Assembly: GCA_022360315.1 (NCBI GenBank)
Contig: JAKSDA010000477.1
Span: 21,212-85,211 of the forward strand
Direction: 5' to 3'
DNA length: 64,000 bases
DNA from: Pseudomonadota bacterium
GTDB lineage: Bacteria; Myxococcota_A; Polyangia; Haliangiales; Haliangiaceae
Positions 48,523 through 58,124 of this stretch are shown piece after piece (position 1 is the first letter of the stretch; each line of letters opens with the position of its first letter). The position numbers and the translations under genes are program-made. Below the pieces are notes generated by a model that was not told where the DNA came from, searched no databases, and saw only the letters and a list, made by a program, of their open reading frames with translations.

Positions 48523-50361
48523 ATGCTGTTGTATCGTACGATTGTTTCTTCGGGCTTCATCGCGCTGGCCACCCTGGCCGGCTGCGATGGAGCGGAATCC
48601 ACCAATTTGAGTCAGCAAGCCGCGCTGTTGGGGCCATCGGCCGAGCCTGGGGCGTCGTCATCGGCCGAGACGGCAACGGGTGATTCGGCGACCGGCGCCG
48701 ACTTGAGCGAGCTCGCTGTACCGGCCATCGACTGGCAGCCGTGTGTGGCGGACGACGGCTCGAACGATCCGCTATACGAATGCGCGCAGATGACTGTTCC
48801 GCTCGACTACGACCGGCCGTATGGCCGTACCATCGAGATCGCAGTGGCTCGCCTTCCGGCCAGCGGATCCGACAAGATAGGCTCGATTCTTCTCAATCCA
48901 GGTGGGCCGGGTGGCTCGGGGGTCGAGCTTGTGCGCGCCATCGGCACTGAGCTCTTTTCAGCCGAGGTGCGCGCCGGTTTCGATCTGATCGGCTTTGACC
49001 CGCGGGGGGTTGGCCAGAGTGCGCCGCTGCGCTGTTTTGCCACCCTCGACGAGGCTCTGGCAGTGCTCCCGCCATTCGCGTTTCCGGTCACTCGTGACGA
49101 AGTGGCTGTGGCCAGGAAATCTGCCAAGGCCCTTGGCAGGGCGTGCGATCAGAATGGCACCGAGATTCTGGCTCATATGTCGACGGCCAACGTGGCCCGG
49201 GATATGGAGCTCATGCGGCGGGCCGTGGGCGATGACGGGCTGACCTTTGCCGGTTACTCCTACGGCTCGCTTGTCGGCACGACCTACGCCAATATGTTTC
49301 CCGACAAGGTGCGCGCGGTCATCGTGGACGCTGTGCTCGATCCGGTCGCCTGGACCACCGGGCGCAGTCGCCACGAGCGCCGCACTGTGCCGTTTACCAC
49401 CCGATCGCGTTCCGCGCAGGGAGCTCAGGAGACCCTGGAGGAGTTCTTCCGGCTGTGTGACCAGGCCGGCGCGGCCGAGTGCGCCATGGCCGGCGACGCT
49501 GCCGGGCGCTATGCTGACATTGCCGCAGCTCTGTTGCAAGAGCCCCTGGTGGTCGATCCGGGCAGCGGCGATTCGTTTCAGATCACCTATGCGGACGTCA
49601 TCAGATACAGTCTGAGGGCGCTTTACGACGCCAATAGCTGGCGGTCCTTTGCCCACACTCTGGCCTGGTTCGAGTCGCTGTTGGCCGGGCGGGAACATGC
49701 CGACAACTCCCCTGAGTCGGCTGCCGCAGTGCAGCGCTTGCGCGAGCAGATCGCAGCGGCAGGGCGCAGCGGCAAGGCGGCCCGGTATCAGAGCGCAGCC
49801 GACTCTGACCAACGGGAAGAGTATCCCAACTTCGTCGAGAGCTTTTCCGGGGTTTCCTGCCCGGAAACCCCCAATCCCCGCAATTTCAAGTTCTGGCCCC
49901 GGGCAGTCGAGACCGGGCCGTATGGATACTTCGACGCGGTCTGGACCTGGACCTCGATCGATTGCGCCTACTGGCCGGTGCGGGATCGAGATCGCTATAA
50001 GGGGCCGTTTAACAAGAGAACCGCCAATCCGGTACTGGTGGCCAGCACCCTCTACGATCCGGCCACACCGTACCACGGGGCGCAGCTGGTCGATGCCCTG
50101 CTGCCCAACGCGCGCCTTCTCACTGTGCAAGGGTGGGGCCATACCACTCTATTCGTGTCACAGTGCGCGGACCGCATTGTGAACCAGTATTTGCTCGATC
50201 CGCAGTCGGTGCCGCGGCGCACCACGTGCGCGTTCGATCGCGGGCCCTTCGAGCCAGAAACAGCCGACGAACTGGCCGAGGGCAGCTCGTCGACCTCGCG
50301 CGAGGCGCTGCGCAAAGAGGCCCTGCGGCATATTTCGCCGGGCTCTGGCATTGCCCGATAA
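48523..50361 (+). CDS. Secreted alpha/beta hydrolase, TAP-like (tripeptidyl aminopeptidase family)
   Basis: ATG 48523 gives a 612-residue lipoprotein (lipobox LATLAGC, residues 15-21), with GGAG 8 nt upstream; the frame remains open upstream but lacks a start signal. The alpha/beta hydrolase core has the oxyanion loop LLNPGGPGGSGVEL, DLIGFDPRGVGQS and nucleophile GYSYGS. A long lid (about 240-450) precedes the C-terminal TAP domain VLVASTLYDPATPYHGAQ and GWGHTTLFVSQCADRIVNQYLLD with the catalytic His. Such enzymes trim peptides or esters outside the cell. Confidence 0.85.
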   Translation: MLLYRTIVSSGFIALATLAGCDGAESTNLSQQAALLGPSAEPGASSSAETATGDSATGADLSELAVPAIDWQPCVADDGSNDPLYECAQMTVPLDYDRPYGRTIEIAVARLPASGSDKIGSILLNPGGPGGSGVELVRAIGTELFSAEVRAGFDLIGFDPRGVGQSAPLRCFATLDEALAVLPPFAFPVTRDEVAVARKSAKALGRACDQNGTEILAHMSTANVARDMELMRRAVGDDGLTFAGYSYGSLVGTTYANMFPDKVRAVIVDAVLDPVAWTTGRSRHERRTVPFTTRSRSAQGAQETLEEFFRLCDQAGAAECAMAGDAAGRYADIAAALLQEPLVVDPGSGDSFQITYADVIRYSLRALYDANSWRSFAHTLAWFESLLAGREHADNSPESAAAVQRLREQIAAAGRSGKAARYQSAADSDQREEYPNFVESFSGVSCPETPNPRNFKFWPRAVETGPYGYFDAVWTWTSIDCAYWPVRDRDRYKGPFNKRTANPVLVASTLYDPATPYHGAQLVDALLPNARLLTVQGWGHTTLFVSQCADRIVNQYLLDPQSVPRRTTCAFDRGPFEPETADELAEGSSSTSREALRKEALRHISPGSGIAR

Positions 50362-50395
50362 TTCCGACCAGCCCAGGGGAGCAAGGCCGGGCCAG

Positions 50396-50824
50396 TCAGG
50401 GCCGAGATTTGAACTCCGCAATGGCCGCCAGCCAGGCGGCCTTGTCCTCGGCCGTGAACAGATGGTCGTTGACGCCCTTCAGGATCATCAATCCGGTCTT
50501 CTCCATGGCATAGACCTGAGCCGCGCGGATCTCGCCCTCGTGTCCGGCCGGGGTCATCATGTCGGCCAACTGATCCTGGGCTAGCGGCCGGGGCTCATCG
50601 GCATCGGGATCGAAAAAAACCGGATCGTCTGACCTCGGCTCGCGGCCAAATTTGTCGCGAAAGCGCACGAGCTGCTGCTCGAGCACGCCCTGCTGGCTCT
50701 GACTCGCTTCGAGTCCGCAGTTCTTGTGGCCGCCGTGATCGGTGCGCGCGGCAGCGTCGCAACCGCGCTGGCCGCGCCGTTGCGACGCTGGCTCGCCGCG
50801 ATTGCGAGTGGTTTTGTCTACCAT
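50396..50824 (-). CDS. Conserved hypothetical protein
   Basis: The 142-residue protein has a strong ribosome site (GAGGAGC 8 nt upstream). The first 50 residues are basic and low-complexity. The rest is a compact helical domain: LVRFRDKFGREPRSDDPVFFDPDADEP, AQVYAMEKTGLMILKGVNDHLFTAEDKAAWLAAI. No function recognised. Confidence 0.6.
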   Translation of the reverse strand: MVDKTTRNRGEPASQRRGQRGCDAAARTDHGGHKNCGLEASQSQQGVLEQQLVRFRDKFGREPRSDDPVFFDPDADEPRPLAQDQLADMMTPAGHEGEIRAAQVYAMEKTGLMILKGVNDHLFTAEDKAAWLAAIAEFKSRP

Positions 50825-51389
50825 GTTCGGTTGCTCCTCTTTGAACCAGATCCGACATTCCGAGTAGGGACTACATCGCAGGTCCAGTCAATCGCCAAAT
50901 CAGATACTGTCCGGACAACCCGCTGGTCAGGACGGTCGACCTGACCGCGCAATCGGGCCGGTTGTCTGGATGTTTGCTGAACTAATCGAAACTATTTTGT
51001 TTTTTGAGGCTGGGCGGGCCCAGAGCAGGCCGGCCGGCCGGCCCCGATTGATGGGCCGGTCGATTGCCTTCCTTCATGGTTTGTCGCGACCGAATGGGCC
51101 CACCGAGACCGAGACAGACCACCGAGATCGAGATGGCCAGCCGACGTCGAGACCGATGATCGGGACGGTGACCGAGACCGAGACCGATGACCGAGATCGA
51201 TGACCGAGATCGATGACCGAGATCGATGACCGATAACCGAGATCGAGACGGTCAACCGAGACCGACGATTACTGCCTTGTGCGAGCAATTCTCAATTTGG
51301 TATCAGGATGACAATGTATCTCGTGTTGCGGCGTGGCAGTGTGCTGGAATCTGGCTTGGTCTGGTATACTCGATAAGTACAAGGTCACT
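50825..51389. other. Intergenic region with 13-bp tandem repeats
   Basis: No gene is supported. TGACCGAGATCGA is repeated three times perfectly (51188-51226) within a longer run of CCGAGA/CCGATGA words (51100-51255). A 7-bp inverted repeat GGTCAGG/CCTGACC lies at 50925-50946. The right end must hold the promoter of the STAS-like gene. Confidence 0.6.
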
Positions 51390-51878
51390 GTGGTATTACG
51401 TCGGTATTCAAAACCGTTTCGCTGGCACCTTGGCAGCGTCGAGCCGGGCCAGCCGCTCGATATCGAGTTGTACGGGTGTTTAGACGAGTCGGCCGATTTC
51501 GATCCACTGGTGGCAGAGATTGCCGGGCCAGCGCGGCTTGACGCTTGTGGGCTCGAACGAGTCAACTCGCTGGGGGCTGGCAAGTGGTTCCGATTCATGC
51601 AGGCCATCAACCATCGGGGGCCTCACTGTGTGGTCAAATGCTCTCCCGCTCTTGTGAGGGTATTGGGCATGCTTCCTGCCCTGGTCCGCCTGGTCCGGGT
51701 GGACTCGGTCATGGCTGCCTTTGTGTGCTTGCAATGCGAATCCGAACGCTCGCTCGAGGTCTCTTTGCACAGCGAGAAACTCGACCTGCCCCAACCGAGG
51801 TGTTCACAGTGTGGTAGTGGGATGCGTTTTGACGAAAACCCTGATTCTTATTTTCGATTTTTGCGCTTTCGCACGTAG
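51390..51878 (+). CDS. STAS-like protein with zinc ribbon
   Basis: From GTG 51390 the product has 162 residues. The middle DACGLERVNSLGAGKWFRFMQ and CVVKCSPALVRVLGML match the anti-anti-sigma (STAS) fold core, in which the phosphorylatable Ser sits at the strand-helix turn (NSLG). The C-terminus adds a zinc ribbon, CLQC...CSQC. The start is uncertain: the frame extends to 51333, but GTG 51390 follows AAGG. It precedes the GHKL protein by 30 nt; together they look like a partner-switching pair. Confidence 0.6.
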   Translation: MVLRRYSKPFRWHLGSVEPGQPLDIELYGCLDESADFDPLVAEIAGPARLDACGLERVNSLGAGKWFRFMQAINHRGPHCVVKCSPALVRVLGMLPALVRLVRVDSVMAAFVCLQCESERSLEVSLHSEKLDLPQPRCSQCGSGMRFDENPDSYFRFLRFRT

Positions 51879-51907
51879 TCCACGGAAACAGGCGAGTACG
51901 AATACTG

Positions 51908-52885
51908 TTGAACGCCCACAAACCTCACGCTCTGATCCTGGCCGGCGATGAGCCGACGCGCAGGCGGCTGATCCGCTCTCTCAACGCCATTGGATTCATC
52001 GTGCGTGAGTCGAGAGTAAACCGCGCCGAGTGTGAGGAGCATTTGCACCAGCCGATCGATCTGTGTTTGATCGATGGCGACGCCGATGAGGGCGAGGTGC
52101 GCTGGTTGGTCGATGTGCTGACTGACCGCCACCCCGGGTGCCATGTCTTGTTGTTCGCCCAAACCTGTCGGGAGTATATCTTCAACCTGGTGATGGGCGG
52201 CCAGATCAGCCATATCATGGCCAGGCGTCCCAACCCGAGCGGCGGACTCCCGGTCGTCGACGAGCGAGAGGTCATGGTCACCTGCAGCAAGTTGATGAGA
52301 CCGAATATTTTCGGTCTCGACAAGTATTTGCCAAGCTGGCCGCTCGACACCCGGCAACGCATCATTGCCAGCACTGCGGACCGCTGCCAGGCGCGCGAAG
52401 ATATGGCCGCATATCTGGACCAGCTCCACTGTCCAAACCGCTTGATCTCATTGATCACAATGGCTGCGGACGAACTGCTGATGAACGCGATGTTCAGCGC
52501 GCCGACCGATGCCGACGGCCGTTACAAATACGACGACGCCGACCGTGCCAGGCCACTGGCTCTGGCTGCTGGCGAGCACGTCGAGCTGGTTTATACCTGC
52601 GATGGATACAATATTCTGATCTCGGTCGCAGACAATTTCGGCTCTCTCAAACGAGTCACCCTGGTCGATCACCTGGGCAGAGGATGGCTGGGTCAGAAGC
52701 GAGAGATTCGCTGGGATACCGGCGGCGCCGGCCTGGGACTTCACATGGTGTTCTGCTCGGCCAATCAGCTCGTGGTCAATGTGAATCCCGGTGTACGCAC
52801 CGAGCTCATCACCATCTTCTATGTCCGCGAGGGCCTGCGCCGGCTGAACGAAATGGGGCATTCGCTCAGCTTGTTCTTTCAGTAG
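51908..52885 (+). CDS. Pseudo-receiver fused to GHKL (RsbW-like) ATPase
   Basis: The 325-residue protein begins with a receiver-like domain: HALILAGDEPTRRRLIRSL and IDLCLIDGDADEGE keep acidic residues, but the conserved Lys at the end of strand 5 is replaced (HIMARR). After a short helix the C-terminal HATPase has all boxes: ADELLMNAMFSA (N box), VADNFGSL (G1) and GGAGLGLHMVF (G2), as in anti-sigma-factor kinases. A TTG at 51908 is the only start. It would phosphorylate the upstream STAS-like protein and release a sigma factor or other target (inference). Confidence 0.65.
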   Translation: MNAHKPHALILAGDEPTRRRLIRSLNAIGFIVRESRVNRAECEEHLHQPIDLCLIDGDADEGEVRWLVDVLTDRHPGCHVLLFAQTCREYIFNLVMGGQISHIMARRPNPSGGLPVVDEREVMVTCSKLMRPNIFGLDKYLPSWPLDTRQRIIASTADRCQAREDMAAYLDQLHCPNRLISLITMAADELLMNAMFSAPTDADGRYKYDDADRARPLALAAGEHVELVYTCDGYNILISVADNFGSLKRVTLVDHLGRGWLGQKREIRWDTGGAGLGLHMVFCSANQLVVNVNPGVRTELITIFYVREGLRRLNEMGHSLSLFFQ

Positions 52886-52909
52886 GGGACGTGCTCGGCC
52901 CGGGCCCGG

Positions 52910-53786
52910 TCATTGCAAAACGGCGCGACATTGCGGCGGCATTTTTGGTGCAGTGCGGATGCGCTTGCGGTATTTGCCGCGGGCTTTCTTGCGGTCGTCC
53001 TTGCTCGCATCGGAGAACCACCAGTTCAACCGCTCACAGCCGAGATCGGAAGACACGGGGCGTTGTGGTATGCACGTCGGGCTGTCCTCGGGGCAGGCCA
53101 GGCGGACGTGAAAATGGTCGTGGTGACCCCACCAGGGCCGCAGTTTGCGCAGCCAGTCGCGGTCGTCGCTCTCACTGGCACAGATCGCGCTCTTGATCAC
53201 CGGGTTGACGAATACTCGCTCCACTCGCCGGTCGGACGCGGTGATCTTGAGGATCTGGACGATGCGTGGGGTGAATTCGGCGGTGAGCTTTTTGGACGTC
53301 ACGTCGACCAGGGTGCCTGCGGCAGTGTTCTCGCGCTCGTCCCGGGACAGTGAACGGCGCGCGGCCTGCTCGGGGTATGTGTACCAGAGATCGACGTCCA
53401 GGCCCGATTGGTGGCTGGCGTGTCCGCTCGGAGCAGGACCGCCGCGCGGCTGGCCCAGGTCGCCGACCAGGAGAACGCCCAGCTGGCGCCGATTCATCTC
53501 GTTGGCCAGGGTTTTGATGAAGTCGATCAGGTCGGGATGACCGTAGTACCGCCGCCGGCTCGGCCGCATGACCTGATAACCCGTCCCGTCGAGCGGCAGG
53601 GTGGCCGCGCCCTGCACGCAGCCGGCGCGATAGGAGCCGATCGCGCGCGGCTGGCCCTGCTTGGGCTGTTTGACGCCAGCCCAGCGCTGCCGCATCGAGC
53701 TGCTGCTCTCGGCCGGGGTTTCCGCAACGACCGGCCCGGCGCCGAGGGCCAGCGAGAGGACGGCCATGGCCCACGGGATGGTCTGT

Positions 53787-53797
<11 letters not shown>
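52910..53797 (-). CDS. mepA: Penicillin-insensitive murein endopeptidase MepA
   Basis: This 295-residue LAS-family zinc endopeptidase cuts D-Ala-meso-DAP crosslinks in peptidoglycan. A signal peptide ends near VVAETP. Zinc ligands are in GHASHQSGLDVDLWY (His, Asp) and WWGHHDHFHVRLACP (HxH). Cys pairs typical of the family (CASESDDRDWL, CPEDSPTC) are present. Its start overlaps the end of the FAD oxidase gene by 11 nt on the same strand. Confidence 0.93.
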
Positions 53798-55202
<1,405 letters not shown>

Positions 55203-55339
55203 GACGGTACCTTACCGACACACGATCGGGTTGGAAAGGATGCAACGCGACCGTGCGCAGCCCGAGAATCCGGCCCCCGGACTATCGTATTTGGCCAGCC
55301 AACACCCGGCCGAGCGCGCGATCAGCCCGGCCGATCAGG

Positions 55340-55924
55340 TTACGGTCGCTCGCACAGGTATTCTTTGCTGTCGTCGCATTCGGCGTCGTCCCACAACCCG
55401 GTCGCGCCGTCCAGCTCCAGACAATCCTCGCCGCTGTTGTCGGGGGCGCCGGGAGCCCAGTTAAAAAACTCGATCGGATTGCCGTCCGACCATTGCCAAA
55501 CACCTTCTTGCTGAGAATCGCTGCCGCCGATCCAGTAGTCCTCCGAGTCTGCGGCCAGGAGCACGAGCTGGTTTTCGCCGGCATCGGCAATATCAGCCAG
55601 GTGCCAATCGGGCCCCAGCCGGGCGATGCATCCCCGTTGCGCGCCCTGCCAGCTGGCCTCGTCGTCGATCGCGACGTAGCAGCGATTGTCGGCGCTGTCG
55701 ACAGCACTGCCCGCGGGGCACGGCACGCAGGTGCCCGCAACCTCGTCTGCGGCGTTGTCGCTGAATCGCTGGCCGGACTCGCAGCTCGGGTCCGGGGCGC
55801 TGCAATAGCCGTTTTGCTCGCATCGCCCGCCCGGGCAATCGCCGTGGTCAAGACACGAGAACTCGGCCCCGGGCAGGCATGCAGGCAGAGAAAGCAGAAC
55901 CAATCCAGCCAAAAGAACGCGCAT
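55340..55924 (-). CDS. C-type-lectin-like lipoprotein
   Basis: From ATG 55924 the product is 194 residues, a lipoprotein (LVLLSLPAC) with a Cys-rich segment (CLDHGDCPGGRCEQNGYC, CVPCPAGSAVD) and a C-terminal C-type lectin domain: CYVAIDDEASWQGAQRGC, LVLLAADSEDYWIGGSD, GVWQWSDGNPIEFFNWAPGAPDN, CLELDGATGLWDDAEC and YLCERP. The WIGG and WND-like calcium patterns are preserved in part, and the four canonical Cys are present. This is a domain mostly known from eukaryotes, frequent in myxobacteria. A longer frame to 56014 has no good start. Confidence 0.85.
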   Translation of the reverse strand: MRVLLAGLVLLSLPACLPGAEFSCLDHGDCPGGRCEQNGYCSAPDPSCESGQRFSDNAADEVAGTCVPCPAGSAVDSADNRCYVAIDDEASWQGAQRGCIARLGPDWHLADIADAGENQLVLLAADSEDYWIGGSDSQQEGVWQWSDGNPIEFFNWAPGAPDNSGEDCLELDGATGLWDDAECDDSKEYLCERP

Positions 55925-56079
55925 GACGGCCGCCCAGTGTAGCGCGGCAATTCGCCAGCTGACTACTCTCCGCCGGTCGCATCGGTGCCAGTCTCGGCGC
56001 CGGTGCGGCCGCAATCACCGGCATCGGCTGCAGGTAGTCCTGTTTCGAACGTGGTAGAGTGGGCCCAGGGACCGTGCCA

Positions 56080-57384
56080 ATGACTCCTCTACGCGCTGAA
56101 ACGATCGAGATCATCAAGGCAACTGTGCCTGTCCTCAAACAGAGCGGTGTCGCCATCACGACGCGTATGTACGACATCATGTTCGCCAGGTACCCCGAGG
56201 TACGGCAGTATTTTAACATGGCCAACCAGGCGGTTGGCCATGGCGCGACGCGCGCATCACAGATCGAGGCGTTTCATCATCAAGTGCTCAATGTCGGTTC
56301 TGAGAGCGGCACACAGCCATTGAGCCTGGCCAACGCCATTCGGGACTACGGCGCCAATATCGAGCAGCTGAACGCGCTGACCGGCGCGATCGAGCGCATT
56401 GCCAACAAGCACGTATCGATCAACATTCAGCCGGAGCACTATGCGGTGGTCGGCGAGTGTCTTCTGGAGGCCATGAAGGACGTGCTCGGCGACGCCTGCA
56501 CCGACGAGATCTTGGCCGCCTGGACCGAGGCGTATCAGCTTTTGGCCAGTATCTTCGTCCAGCGGGAAGACGCCCTGCGCGCCCAAAGCGCGGCCCGGCC
56601 GGGCGGCTGGGTTGGCTTTCGCGAATTTGTCGTCGACCGGGTGGTGAACGAGGCCGAGCACATCAAGTCGTTCTATCTCAAGCCCGCCGACGGCGGCGCA
56701 CTACCCCCGTACAAGCCCGGCCAGTACACGTGTTTTCGCCTCGATATCCCGGGCAAGGGCATCGAGCACCGCAACTACACATTGTCGGACAGTCCGCATC
56801 GCGACTACCTTCGCGTCACGATCAAGCGAGAGCCCGCAGCCCGCGCCGACCTCGAACCCGGTGTGTGCTCCAATTACTTTCACGATCACGTGCGCGAGGG
56901 AACGACTCTGCACGTGGCCCCGCCGTTTGGCGAGTTTTTTCTCACCGAGGAAAAAAGCGCCGAGCCGCTGGTGCTAGTCAGCGCGGGTGTTGGCATCACC
57001 CCCATGCTGAGCATGCTGAACTGGGTGATCGAGCGCGGGGTCGAGCGCGACATCTATTTTATCCACGGCGCTCGCAACGGGCGGCTTCACGCGATGAAGG
57101 GCTTCATCGCCGAGACAGTTGCAGCTCACCCCAATGTGCGCAGCTATATCTGCTACAGCGAACCCGGGCAGACCGACCGGATCGGCAACGACTTTGATCA
57201 CAAGGGACGGGTCACCATCGACGTGCTCAAATCAGTTGTCCCGACCCGCGAATGTCAGTTCTATTTTTGCGGGCCTGTCTCGTTGATGACCGATATCCAC
57301 CGCGGACTGCGCAGCTGGGGCGTGGCTGCCGAGCGCATCCACTATGAATGCTTTGGCCCGGCCGCAGCCGAAATCGAGTCTTGA
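56080..57384 (+). CDS. hmp: Flavohaemoglobin (nitric oxide dioxygenase)
   Basis: The N-terminal globin (1-140) holds the proximal-His region NKHVSINIQPEHYAVVGECLL. An FAD domain (RNYTLSDSPHRDYLRVTIKRE) and NAD domain (VLVSAGVGITPMLSML, FYFCGPVSLMTD) follow. It oxidises NO to nitrate using NADH and O2. ATG 56080 is preferred to GTG 56059. It stands alone; with the NarK/NirB genes at the other end it implies reactive nitrogen metabolism in this organism. Confidence 0.93.
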   Translation: MTPLRAETIEIIKATVPVLKQSGVAITTRMYDIMFARYPEVRQYFNMANQAVGHGATRASQIEAFHHQVLNVGSESGTQPLSLANAIRDYGANIEQLNALTGAIERIANKHVSINIQPEHYAVVGECLLEAMKDVLGDACTDEILAAWTEAYQLLASIFVQREDALRAQSAARPGGWVGFREFVVDRVVNEAEHIKSFYLKPADGGALPPYKPGQYTCFRLDIPGKGIEHRNYTLSDSPHRDYLRVTIKREPAARADLEPGVCSNYFHDHVREGTTLHVAPPFGEFFLTEEKSAEPLVLVSAGVGITPMLSMLNWVIERGVERDIYFIHGARNGRLHAMKGFIAETVAAHPNVRSYICYSEPGQTDRIGNDFDHKGRVTIDVLKSVVPTRECQFYFCGPVSLMTDIHRGLRSWGVAAERIHYECFGPAAAEIES

Positions 57385-57431
57385 TGGCCCGGCCAGGCCA
57401 ACGCACAGGCTATGGCAGCAAGACTGATGCT

Positions 57432-58124
57432 TCAGACCTGGCCTGGCAGTATCCAGCGCGTGCCGCATGACTCGCAGAACGAACCATCACTGGTTCGATC
57501 GTCGTCCTGCAAGGGCGCCTCACAATGTGGGCACTGCTGAAGTGTCTTCGCATGGCGATGTTGGAGCTCTCTCCGGGGTGTGGCCTTCTGCTGGTCCAGC
57601 GCCTCCTGGTTCGCCTCCTCAGGATGCTCCTGCTGGTAGAACACCAAGGCCACACTGTGGAGCTGAGTAGCCAGGGGGCTGAGGAACTCACGGGTCTGAG
57701 TGATCAGGTGTCCGAGAACGTTGGCAAGTGCAGCGGAGTCCTCGGCTTCGAGAGATAAGAGGAGTTCGCGAACCTCGTCCCCACAGCGTCGAATGCCTGA
57801 CGTGAGTCTGTGCTGTCCTCGTTCGAGTTCCACAAGATCGCGTGGAGGCGGAGGCAGTTGTTCTTGCAACGGTTCCACTGTGATGTCTCTACCCAGCACT
57901 TCATTCATCAGGCGTTGGCTCTCGCCCAAATGGTGACCGGCGACATGCTCCAGCACACTCACTGCGCCTGCAAGTGCGTCACGTCGCTCCCAGTCAACGC
58001 CGCGATCATTACCCGAAAGCGCTTTTAGCCGGTCCCATAGTCGGCTCAGGTCGACTGCGACCTCACCGAGGTGAAAACGAAGCAGCCGGGACGCCTCGGC
58101 TGTAGTGTCATATCCAGTACTCAC
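57432..58124 (-). CDS. Hypothetical helical protein with C-terminal zinc ribbon
   Basis: This 230-residue protein is almost entirely helical, from GTG 58124 (overlapping the DUF4157 stop by 4 nt, GTGA). The C-terminal 40 residues form a zinc ribbon: CPHCEAPL...CESCGTRW. A His-containing helix (HLGESQRLM) is also seen. No family recognised. The tight coupling suggests a partner or protector of the DUF4157 protein. Confidence 0.6.
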   Translation of the reverse strand: MSTGYDTTAEASRLLRFHLGEVAVDLSRLWDRLKALSGNDRGVDWERRDALAGAVSVLEHVAGHHLGESQRLMNEVLGRDITVEPLQEQLPPPPRDLVELERGQHRLTSGIRRCGDEVRELLLSLEAEDSAALANVLGHLITQTREFLSPLATQLHSVALVFYQQEHPEEANQEALDQQKATPRRELQHRHAKTLQQCPHCEAPLQDDDRTSDGSFCESCGTRWILPGQV

